The translations under genes and the position numbers were made by a program. The notes below the pieces were generated by a model, which saw only the letters and a list, made by a program, of their open reading frames with translations, was not told where the DNA came from and did no database searches. A DNA stretch of 64,000 bases from Clostridiales bacterium UBA7273 (GTDB taxonomy: Bacteria; Bacillota; Clostridia; Oscillospirales; Oscillospiraceae), in the NCBI GenBank assembly GCA_002472405.1, contig DKRV01000011.1, positions 13,303-77,302 of the forward strand. Reading direction: 5' to 3'. Positions 1 through 7,631 of this stretch are shown piece after piece (the stretch's first letter is position 1; every line of letters starts with the position of its first letter).

Positions 1-2634
1 TGTGCGGTAAAGGAAGGTCACGACCTGCGCGCGTGTAGCCGTTGCGCCGGGCGCAAAGGTGGTGGCCGTAGTGCCGGCGGTGACGCCGTTTTCATATGCC
101 CAGAGTATCGCCGGGGCAAAAACGCTGCTTGACGAAACGTCGGTAAACGGATTGAAGGTGCCGTAAACCGGCCGGTCCAGATAGCGCCAGAGGAAGGTCA
201 CAAACTGCGCACGCGTGACGGTAGCGTTGGGCGCAAAGTGAGTGTCGTCAACGCCTGTCGTTATGCCGCGCTCGGCAGCCCAGGTGACGGCCTTTGTGTA
301 ATACGCGTTATCCATGACGTCGGCAAAGCCGCTCTTGGAGTTCGTCGGCTCGGGCTGACCTGCAAGACGCCAGAGGAAGGTGACTACCTGGCCGCGCGTA
401 CACTGCCCGTCGGGCAGGAAGCTCGTTGCCGTGTAGCCGCTCGTTATATTGTTTTCCGCCGCCCAGATGATGGCATCGGTGTAGTAAACGTGTTTGCCCT
501 GCGCGTCAATGTCGGTAAACGGGTTTTTTATGCCGCAGACCGAGCACTCGCCGTTTACAAAGTTGTGGCCGAGCTGGCGCACATAGCTTGATTCAAACTT
601 CTCGTTACAGCTTTTGCACTCATATATCGTGTAGCCGCGCTCGGAGCAGGTCGGCGCAACAACGGTGGTCTTATAATCGTGGACGTGGTTATCGTAGCTC
701 TCCCAAACAAGGGAGCCGCCGTAGTTTTTGCCCTTGTGCTCGCCCCACTTCGTGCCGTTTGCAGGATAGACCACGGTGGTCGAAACGCCCTGGAATGCAT
801 TCGGCGCAACATAGCCGTATTCGCCGGAGATGTTTATGTAGTCGATCTTCGCGGACGATGGGAATGCGTTGTCGTCAAGGACAAGGCTGCGGCAGTCGAT
901 GGAGACGGACTTGAGGCCCTTGCAGCCGGAAAATGCGTTTTTTGCTATGCGCAGGCTGTCGGCGCGGCTGTATATGCCGACCTCGCGCAGGGCGGTGCAG
1001 TCGTAAAATGCGTTTGTTTCTATCGTCATGCCGCTGCCGCCGTAGCTGGAGTCGTCCTTAACGAAGAACGCCTCGAGCGCCGTGCAGCCGGAAAACAGCG
1101 AGCCGGACACGGCCGAAATGCCGGAGGGCAGCTCGGCATAGCTGAGCTTTTTGCAGCCGGAGAATGCGCCCTCGCCGATGTTCGTTACGCTTTTGGGAAC
1201 GGATATGCTCTTTATCGCCGTGCCTGCAAAGGCGTAGCTTCCGACGCTTGTGCAGCCGGAGGGGATGCCTATAGTCGAAAGAGCCGAGCAGCCGCGGAAG
1301 CATTCGTTGCCGATGATCCTGACGCCCTCGATGCCCTCGATATCGTTCAGCGCGGTGCAGCCGTAGAACGCACCGTCGCCAAGGCGCTTGAGCTCGGCGT
1401 TTATCTCAACGGATTTTAGATTTTTGAGGCCGGCAAAGGCATAATTGCCGACGGTTTTAACGCCAGAGCCGATGACAACGGACTTTATCGACGCGGCATA
1501 GTCATGCCAGGGCGACTCAAGCCCATCGGCCGAGTGATAATCGCTCATCTCGCCGCTGCCGCTAATGCGCAGAACTCCGGTGTCCTCGTTGAGGCTCCAT
1601 TTGAGGTTGCTGCCGCATTCTCCGCGGATGGTAGTATCCTTCCACTGAGCATAGAGCGTGATATCCTTCAAAACGGGAGTGCTCGTTGTTACCTTATTGC
1701 CGCCCTCGGGAGCGTCATACCAGCCGAGGAAACGGAAGCCGTCCATGGTCGGCGTGGGCAGGGAGCTTATCTTGCCGTCTATGGTCGCATAGACATACAG
1801 CGTGTCGCATTCGCCGCCGCAGGGGTCGAGCATTATGCACGGAACGCGCTGCCACTGAGCGTAGATAGTGGTATCCTTCGTGAATTTATACGAGCTTGTG
1901 ATCTTCGTTCCGCCGGAGGCAGCGTCGAACCAGCCGGTGAATGCGTAGCCGTCGCGCGTTGGCGTCGGCAGCGATTTCACGGTGCCCTCGGCAGTGACAT
2001 AGGCGTTTGCCTCGGAGCATGTACCGCCGTTGGGGTCGAGCTTGACCGTCAGAAGGCCGGGGCCGCCGCCGGATTTGTTGGTTATGTACCATATCTGCGT
2101 GATGTTCGCAATGACGTTATCCTGCGAGCCGCGGTTTGTTGCGTTCCAGCTCTGCGAAAGCTTGATGCGCTTTGCGGCCGTGCCGGGGTCGGCGCAGTAG
2201 AAGGTATCCGTATCGGCGTCGTAATCGGTCAGCAGCACCGCGTGGGGGATATTGCCGTCATAGATCTCAATGCCCTCGGGGTGCTTGTCCAGCAGGGCAA
2301 GCAGCGCGGATTTTTTCTCCGCAGCGCTCATGTCGGAGTAGCTTTTTACGTCAACGGACATGCCCATATAGGAGTAGCTGTATCTCATGCCCGTGCCGTT
2401 TATCCACGCGACCGAGCCGAGCGTTGATTCGGTTATCGACTCCCAGTCGGCGTTTCCGTCGATTATGGCGCGGCGGCGCAGCATCATGACAGCCGAGGTC
2501 AGCGTACATTTTCCGCTGCCGCTCTGCTTGAGGAAAACGTTATCGTCGTTTATTGTTTCGGCCAGCGCGCTTGCCGGTATCATCGTCAGCACCAGCACAA
2601 GCACCAGCAGCATGCTAAGTATACGTTTTTTCAT
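1..2634 (-). CDS. Secreted SLH-domain surface protein with C39-like, InlB-type and BspA leucine-rich repeats (partial)
   Basis: The frame is open from ATG at 2634 to the left edge (878 codons; stop lies outside). GGGAGG precedes the start. Residues 1-25 are a signal peptide (MKKR, Leu/Val core, ASALA). About 30-185 resembles a papain-like C39 peptidase fold, with Cys in GSGKCTLTSAV (near 42) and His in IPHAVLLTDYD (near 130). Two InlB/Listeria-Bacteroides repeats follow at about 193-258 and 261-325, each ending IYAQW or LYAQW. BspA-type leucine-rich repeats (AFxGC patterns) cover about 335-620. A Cys-rich segment (CSERG, CKSCN, CSVCG) covers 640-695. Three SLH domains start near 702, 766 and 826. 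SLH domains of this type anchor proteins to the cell wall, so this is probably an adhesin or surface-bound protease. Peptidase activity is inferred and the substrate is unknown. Confidence 0.85.
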   Translation of the reverse strand, partial: MKKRILSMLLVLVLVLTMIPASALAETINDDNVFLKQSGSGKCTLTSAVMMLRRRAIIDGNADWESITESTLGSVAWINGTGMRYSYSYMGMSVDVKSYSDMSAAEKKSALLALLDKHPEGIEIYDGNIPHAVLLTDYDADTDTFYCADPGTAAKRIKLSQSWNATNRGSQDNVIANITQIWYITNKSGGGPGLLTVKLDPNGGTCSEANAYVTAEGTVKSLPTPTRDGYAFTGWFDAASGGTKITSSYKFTKDTTIYAQWQRVPCIMLDPCGGECDTLYVYATIDGKISSLPTPTMDGFRFLGWYDAPEGGNKVTTSTPVLKDITLYAQWKDTTIRGECGSNLKWSLNEDTGVLRISGSGEMSDYHSADGLESPWHDYAASIKSVVIGSGVKTVGNYAFAGLKNLKSVEINAELKRLGDGAFYGCTALNDIEGIEGVRIIGNECFRGCSALSTIGIPSGCTSVGSYAFAGTAIKSISVPKSVTNIGEGAFSGCKKLSYAELPSGISAVSGSLFSGCTALEAFFVKDDSSYGGSGMTIETNAFYDCTALREVGIYSRADSLRIAKNAFSGCKGLKSVSIDCRSLVLDDNAFPSSAKIDYINISGEYGYVAPNAFQGVSTTVVYPANGTKWGEHKGKNYGGSLVWESYDNHVHDYKTTVVAPTCSERGYTIYECKSCNEKFESSYVRQLGHNFVNGECSVCGIKNPFTDIDAQGKHVYYTDAIIWAAENNITSGYTATSFLPDGQCTRGQVVTFLWRLAGQPEPTNSKSGFADVMDNAYYTKAVTWAAERGITTGVDDTHFAPNATVTRAQFVTFLWRYLDRPVYGTFNPFTDVSSSSVFAPAILWAYENGVTAGTTATTFAPGATATRAQVVTFLYRT

Positions 2635-2670
2635 TCTTTCCTCCCGTGAGTTTGCTGAGAATATTTTATA

Positions 2671-2699
2671 ATTATATCTCACGGGAGCATTTCAATCAA
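2671..2699 (-). promoter_or_regulatory. Sigma-A-type promoter of the SLH adhesin, flanked by a 10-bp inverted repeat
   Basis: On the minus strand TTGATT (2699-2694) and TATAAT (2676-2671) are separated by exactly 17 bp, about 40 bp upstream of the start codon. A perfect 10-bp inverted repeat brackets the -10 box. CTCCCGTGAG lies in the spacer (arm 2678-2687) and CTCACGGGAG (arm 2641-2650) overlaps the Shine-Dalgarno GGGAGG. Because one arm lies upstream of the expected transcription start, the repeat suggests a spaced operator more than an mRNA hairpin. Confidence 0.65.
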
Positions 2700-2761
2700 G
2701 GAATTTCAGAAAATGTTTACATTACCGCCGCCTATGCTTTACATTTTACAGTGCTATTGCA

Positions 2762-4039
2762 TCAGATCAGCAAAGGCGCAAGCGTCAATATGCCCAAATT
2801 ATCCTCAAATATTTGGTCAAATTGCCCGAGCGGCAGAGGATTGACTCCTCGCCCGGCCTCGATCGTGTAGCCGGGGCGGTCGAAATTTTGGATAAACCAG
2901 TCCTTGTATCCGGCAAAGCCCGAGGCAAAGGGCGTTTCCTCGGCGGCATAGCCCGAAACGGCGGAAAACGTGTCGGCTATCTCGCGAGAGCGCGGCGGCA
3001 GGAGGTCGAGATAGCGCCAGTAGATCACCTCGCCCTGGGTGTGGTAAGCCAGAGTGAGCTGCGGCGAGAGCGCGAGCGTGAAATCATACATTGCGCGGCT
3101 CTCCGGCGCGGACAGCGGAGCCGAGCCGACATAATCGGCCGGGGCCGGACCGACAACGCCGAGGGCGAATTTATTCTCCCTCGCCTGCTCCCACCCGGCC
3201 GGATATTGCAGGTTAAGATCCGTGCCGCGGATATTCGCCTTCCAACCCGACGGAAACGGAACGTCGGGGTAATTTTGCGCGATGCGCTTGGCGCCGTCGT
3301 AAAATTCGCCGCTCGTAAGCTCGCCGGTGACGAGGTCAACTCCGTCCGGGTCAACGCAGGGCGCTATGTAAACGGCAGCGCTTTGGTAAATTTCTTTCGC
3401 GCTGCGCCCGAAAATTTTTCCGCCCTCGGCATATGCGCGCGCGAGTTTTTCGGCAAATGAAAGCAGCAGCGGAACGGTTATCCACTCGTTTGCGTGGTGC
3501 GCGGCGTTGTAGAAAACGCTTTTTTCGCCCTCGCCGATCGAAAGATACCACAGCGGCCGGCCCATGACAGATTTTCCGAACTGCCCGGTTTTCACAAACG
3601 GATACCGCGCCGCGATACCGCGCACGCAATAGGAAATGAGTGCGGATGTAAAACTGATATTTGTGGGCACAATATCAAACGGGAGCGGAATCACGACAGA
3701 GCTGCCGACGGCGAGCTTTTCCGGAACTATACCGGGATTTGCCGTCAGGATCGCCGTCAGCGGCACATTGTAAAGCTGCGAGAGCGCAAACAGCGTGTCG
3801 CCGCGGTGGATGCGGTGTGAGGCAAAGCCCGTGTAATACGGCATAAGCGCGCGGTGCGTCGCAGGGCCTGCAACGCCGTCGGCAGCAAGACCGTTATCGG
3901 ACTGAAAGGCACGCAGCGTGGCCTTCGTGGCGCTGCCGAAAATGCCGTCCGGCGCAAGCGAGCGCGCGCCTGCGCGCCCCAGCGCAAGCTGCAAAAGCTC
4001 CACCGACGGTCCGACAGAGCCAAGCTTCAAAACCTTCAT
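2762..4039 (-). CDS. M14-family zinc carboxypeptidase with peptidoglycan-binding and LysM domains
   Basis: 425 aa. Residues 1-68 form a PG_binding_1 domain (GSVGPSVELLQLAL ... DGIFGSATKATLRAFQ). A LysM domain follows at about 75-122 (HRIHRGDTLFALSQLYNVP). The rest is an M14 carboxypeptidase domain with zinc ligands in HHANEW (His and Glu) and AYHTQGE (His), and catalytic Glu in TIEAGRG. This layout matches gamma-D-glutamyl-meso-diaminopimelate peptidases that cleave stem peptides during sporulation or wall turnover. No signal peptide is visible. The gene lies upstream of, and codirectional with, the SLH adhesin. Its 5' side abuts a long inverted repeat whose A-run (7 A) leads into a GGGGG-containing ribosome-binding region. 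Exact wall substrate is inferred. Confidence 0.85.
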   Translation of the reverse strand: MKVLKLGSVGPSVELLQLALGRAGARSLAPDGIFGSATKATLRAFQSDNGLAADGVAGPATHRALMPYYTGFASHRIHRGDTLFALSQLYNVPLTAILTANPGIVPEKLAVGSSVVIPLPFDIVPTNISFTSALISYCVRGIAARYPFVKTGQFGKSVMGRPLWYLSIGEGEKSVFYNAAHHANEWITVPLLLSFAEKLARAYAEGGKIFGRSAKEIYQSAAVYIAPCVDPDGVDLVTGELTSGEFYDGAKRIAQNYPDVPFPSGWKANIRGTDLNLQYPAGWEQARENKFALGVVGPAPADYVGSAPLSAPESRAMYDFTLALSPQLTLAYHTQGEVIYWRYLDLLPPRSREIADTFSAVSGYAAEETPFASGFAGYKDWFIQNFDRPGYTIEAGRGVNPLPLGQFDQIFEDNLGILTLAPLLI

Positions 4040-4056
4040 ATTATAAAACCCCCTTT

Positions 4057-4770
4057 TTTTAGTGGCGCTTTGATGCAGCTACGGATACGCATATCTCTGG
4101 TGTCACGGTATCGAGACATTGGTGTAAACCGTATTCGTCTCGCGCTACGTTAGTGCGGCATAGCGTTTTGTTGCCCGGTGTCGAAGTTACCGACAAAACC
4201 GTAAAACTGCCGCCACACATTAGTGAAGTGTTAAATTCTGCACCGCACCCGTAGGGGCGAGCATTGATCGCCCGCATGTCACGATTTACCTGCACCTAAA
4301 TTTAGCGCTTGTAGGGAACGGATTTATCCGTTCCGCTCGCTATGGTTTTGCCAGTAGCTTCCGGTCGGGCTGACGCAAAAAATGTATTGGTAGCAGCGTT
4401 GGTGCGCCACTAAAAAATGTGGCGGTTAACACCGCAGATTTAATAACACCTCATCCGTCACCAAGGTGACACCTTCCCCTCAAGCTACGCAGGGGAAGGC
4501 ATTTTAGAGGCGCTTTTACATTGTACCGATACATTTATTGCGGTATCCCGACCGGGGACTGCCGGCAAAACAAGAACACACGGGCGAGCAATGCTCGCCC
4601 CTACGATTCTGTTTCGGTACGGATGAAACCGTTCCCTACGGAGTGCGGTGCATATTTTTACACCGCACTTGCGTTACGCGAGGCAAATCCGGTTTTGTCG
4701 GTAACTTCGACACCGGGCTACCAGAGATAGATGTATTGGTAGGTGCGTCAATTCGCCTCTGAAAAGGTAA
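4057..4770. repeat. Dispersed long-inverted-repeat element, two units in tandem
   Basis: No gene in this gap. The first arm begins TTTAGTGGCGCTTTGATGCA at about 4059 and is closed by an inverted arm ending GCGCCACTAAAAAA near 4417. A linker carries the module ACCTTCCCCTCAAGCTACGC. A second unit runs from TTTTAGAGGCGC (4502) to the edge CGCCTCTGAAAA (about 4764). Internal palindromic modules include GGAACGGATTTATCCGTTCC (4315-4334) and a GCGAGCAATGCTCGC stem (near 4585). Confidence 0.85.
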
Positions 4771-4838
4771 AAGTTAAAGTGCGGTTCTGAAATATATTTT
4801 ACGCTCAAGACCACATACTTTATGTGTGGAGGTGAGAT

Positions 4839-5819
4839 ATGACGATCAAAAAAATCATGGCGGCGGCGCTGTCGGCGGCGCTGTGCGTTGTGCTGAGTGC
4901 GGCGGCGTTTGCCGAATCGCTCGTACCGGGCGGCGGCGCCGTCGGCATACGCATGACGACCGACGGCGTTGTTGTGGCAGGCGTTTCGGAGGTTCAAACG
5001 CCAAACGGCAAGCGCTCTCCGGCAGCGGAGGCAGGGCTTAAAAAGGGCGACGTCATAACGCGGCTCGGCGGAGCCGACATCGGTACGGCGCAGGACTTCA
5101 AAACGGCGCTCGCGCAGCTTGACGGCAGCGAGACGACCGTTACGATCGAGCGCGGCGGCAAGGCAAAGCAGCTGAACATCACGCCGGCACAGGACTCAGA
5201 CGGCGCGTGGAAGCTCGGGCTTTGGCTGCGCGACGGCGTGAGCGGCGTCGGCACGCTGACGTTTTATGACCCCGAGACCGGCGTTTACGGCGCGCTCGGC
5301 CACAGCATCAGCGACGAGGCGACCGGCGAGGCTCTGCCGCTCGGCGACGGCGGCATCTACAAGGCGCAGATAGTCGGCATCGTACCCGGCGAGGTTGGCG
5401 CACCGGGGCAGCTCGACGGCAAAACCGACTGCACAAAATTCCTCGGCGATATCCGCATAAACTGCGGCTGCGGCATCTTCGGCAAGGCCGATTTTGACGG
5501 CCCGACGCTCGAGACCGGCGAGTTTGAGACCGGCAAGGCGACGATAAGATGCACGCTCAGCGGCGAGGAAACGCGCGAATACGGCATCGAGATCAAAAAA
5601 GTGTACTCCTCGGCGGAGGGCACGACCGTCATGCTGACGGTGACCGATCCCGAGCTTCTGGCGCAGACCGGCGGCATCGTTCAGGGCATGTCGGGAAGTC
5701 CCATCATCCAGAACGGAAAGCTCGTCGGCGCTGTGACGCACGTTTTCGTGAACGACCCGACCTCGGGCTACGGCATCAGCATCCGAGACATGCTGAAAAC
5801 GGCGGAATCGGCAGCGTAA
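4839..5819 (+). CDS. spoIVB: SpoIVB-type sporulation serine protease (S55)
   Basis: 326 aa with GGAGGTGAG just upstream of ATG. Residues 1-25 form a signal or membrane anchor. A PDZ domain spans about 35-110 (SPAAEAGLKKGDVITRLGG). The S55 peptidase domain follows, with catalytic His in GALGHSISD (near 154) and catalytic Ser in VQGMSGSPIIQ (near 284). In Bacillus SpoIVB is secreted from the forespore and signals pro-sigma-K processing by cleaving SpoIVFA. Here the gene stands alone between a repeat and a convergent MFS pseudogene. spo0A, which often follows spoIVB in clostridia, is not adjacent. The protein is shorter than the Bacillus one (about 425 aa), mainly before the PDZ domain. Presence of this gene is the main evidence that the organism sporulates. 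Confidence 0.9.
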   Translation: MTIKKIMAAALSAALCVVLSAAAFAESLVPGGGAVGIRMTTDGVVVAGVSEVQTPNGKRSPAAEAGLKKGDVITRLGGADIGTAQDFKTALAQLDGSETTVTIERGGKAKQLNITPAQDSDGAWKLGLWLRDGVSGVGTLTFYDPETGVYGALGHSISDEATGEALPLGDGGIYKAQIVGIVPGEVGAPGQLDGKTDCTKFLGDIRINCGCGIFGKADFDGPTLETGEFETGKATIRCTLSGEETREYGIEIKKVYSSAEGTTVMLTVTDPELLAQTGGIVQGMSGSPIIQNGKLVGAVTHVFVNDPTSGYGISIRDMLKTAESAA

Positions 5820-5833
5820 GCGGCAGCAAAAAA

Positions 5834-5863
5834 CCGTGAGTGCGGATTTTTCCGCACTCACGG
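5834..5863 (-). terminator. Intrinsic terminator downstream of the MFS pseudogene
   Basis: A perfect 13-bp stem (CCGTGAGTGCGGA / TCCGCACTCACGG) with a 4-nt loop. On the minus strand it is followed by six T (5833-5828), which fits the minus-strand gene ending at 5873. On the plus strand no T-run follows, so it serves spoIVB less well. Confidence 0.85.
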
Positions 5864-5872
5864 CGATCATAC

Positions 5873-7011
5873 TTATTTATTCATTGTTTTGCCCGGCGCG
5901 AAGAGAGCAAACAGCAAAAACGCCGCGCTCACGCCGACTGCGAGGTAATACGGAAGCTTTACGGCTCCCGAGGACAGCCCCGACACGAGCGAGAGGATGA
6001 ACGGGCTTAAAAACTGCGACAGATACAGCGACGCGGAGATCAGCGGCATGACCGTAGTCGCGGCGGCCTTGCCCTCGTTTGCCGAAGCCGACGAGATGAT
6101 AAACGGCACTCCGACGCCGTTGGCAAATCCGACAAGAGCCGAGCCTGCGATCGTTCCGCCCCAGCCGCCGACGAAGGCAAGCAGGCAGTAGCCGAGCAGG
6201 AACAGCGCCGGCGCGACAAGGCGCGCGCATTTGCCGCTTGCGCGCTTTACCCACACAAACGCCAGGCCTCCGCCGAACGCGACGAGGTCGGTTCCGGCCA
6301 TGATCACCGCGCACAGGCTCATGGGTATCGTGCCCTCGGCAGCGGTCACGATGGCGAAGTTTGCCGGGTAGATAAAGAACGCGGTCATGAGCAGGAACAT
6401 GCACAGGATATAGCCCCAGTTCCTGCGCCAGACGCCGCCAGAACCGCCTTTTTCCGCGTCGGCGCTTTCACCCGAGCGTATGCGGTCGTTTGGCATGAAG
6501 ATAAGGCACAGCACAATACTGATAAGCCCCATGAGGTACACCAGAAAGCTCAGGCGCCAGCTGATATTGGCAAGCACGCCGGCCAGAAGCGTTGCCACAA
6601 CGCCGCCGAGCTGGTTTGCCGCCGATGACAGGCCCATCAGTCCCTCGCGCTTTTCCGGCGCAAAGTAATAGGTCAAAAGCCCGGTTGACAGCGGCATGAT
6701 TATGCCGACGCCCAGATCGAATTAAACAGGCCTGCCGCAGCGCCGCCGACCGTGTAAAGCGCAAGGCCGGCCATCGTCAGCGTGCGCGCGCCGAAGCGCG
6801 AGGCAAGGCGGCCGAAGAACATATTCGTTATCACGATAAACAGCGCCGGCATGCACACAACAAGCTGCACCTCGAGCTGGCTTGCGTCGGAAAAATGCCG
6901 GCGTATCACCTCAAGCGCCGGGGCGACCGCCGCACCGGCCATTACCGTTAAAAGCGACAGCGACAGTATGCTCGCCGCCAGCGGCTTCATTTTGACTTCT
7001 CTGTTTCTCAT
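5873..7011 (-). pseudogene. MFS transporter, broken by a small out-of-frame deletion
   Basis: Two consecutive frames encode one MFS carrier. Bases 7011-6700 give the first 103 residues (start preceded by AAGGAGGAAAT) up to GLFNSIW, then ASA and a stop. Bases 6697-5873 continue in another frame from GVGIIMPLSTG through the remaining membrane segments to KTMNK. What is missing is the stretch usually found between the third and fourth helices (the RxxQG-type loop), so a deletion of a few tens of bases near 6705-6722 is the simplest explanation, not a one-base slip. Relatives are DHA-type drug exporters with the GRLASRFGAR motif after helix 2 (seen here near residue 68). Probably non-functional. 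Confidence 0.8.
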
Positions 7012-7021
7012 ATTTCCTCCT

Positions 7022-7532
7022 TTTTTAGTGGCGAATTGACGCAGTCACGGATACGGCTATCTCTGGTGCCCGGTTCGAGGGTGCGGAGAAAACCGTGCGT
7101 GCCTCGCGCAGCGTTAGTGCGGTGCTGAATTTACGGTGTACCCTTGTAGGGAACGGATTTATCCGTTCCGTTTGCCACGGTTTCGTCGGCACTAAAATCT
7201 ATAGCTGTAGGGAACAGGCTTGCCTGTTCCGTGTGTTGCATCTACTGCCGCAGTCAATGCAGCAATACGCAGCAGAGGTTTTGCCCTTTTGCCTTCCCCT
7301 GCGTAGCTTGAGGGGAAGGTGTCACCTTTGGTGACGGATGAGGTGTTATTAAATCTGCGGTGCTAACCGCCACATTTTTGAACCGGGCGATCAATGATCG
7401 CCCCTACGGGTGCGGTGCAGAATTTAATGCTGCACTAATGTATGGCGGCAGTTTTCCGGTTTCATCGGTAACTTCGACACCGGGCAACCGCAATATGCGT
7501 ATCCGTAGCAGCGTCAAAGCGCCTCTGAAAAA
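7022..7532. repeat. Dispersed long-inverted-repeat element
   Basis: Fills the gap between the MFS pseudogene and the TRAP operon. The left arm starts TTTTTTAGTGGCGAATTGAC, exactly against the MFS ribosome-binding site. The right arm ends AAGCGCCTCTGAAAAAA. The centre holds the palindromes GGAACGGATTTATCCGTTCC (7150-7169), GGAACAGGCTTGCCTGTTCC (7211-7230) and GGGCGATCAATGATCGCCC (near 7385), plus the AAGCTACGC/CTTGAGGGG module near 7300. Confidence 0.85.
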
Positions 7533-7534
7533 AT

Positions 7535-7573
7535 AAAAAGAGCGTAAGTCCGGTTTGGACTTACGCTCTTTTT
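7535..7573. terminator. Bidirectional intrinsic terminator after the TRAP operon
   Basis: A 17-bp stem: AAAAAGAGCGTAAGTCC pairs with GGACTTACGCTCTTTTT around a GGTTT loop. The A and T tracts sit in the stem feet, so it can work on either strand. It lies 59 bp downstream of the TRAP permease stop and just outside the edge of the repeat. Confidence 0.85.
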
Positions 7574-7631
7574 GCTACACAACATGTGTGATTATAGCAG
7601 ATTTTTTGAAAAAGTCAAACGTTTTTGCGAC

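Noticed and set aside
679..2427. Long plus-strand frames (679-1419, 1504-2427)
   Set aside because: They lie opposite the SLH adhesin, have no ribosome-binding site or domain, and arise from its high third-position GC.
4521..4762. Small frames with recurring peptides such as RIHLSLVAR or VTSTPG
   Set aside because: The same peptides recur in short frames at many loci because they are translations of the dispersed repeats.
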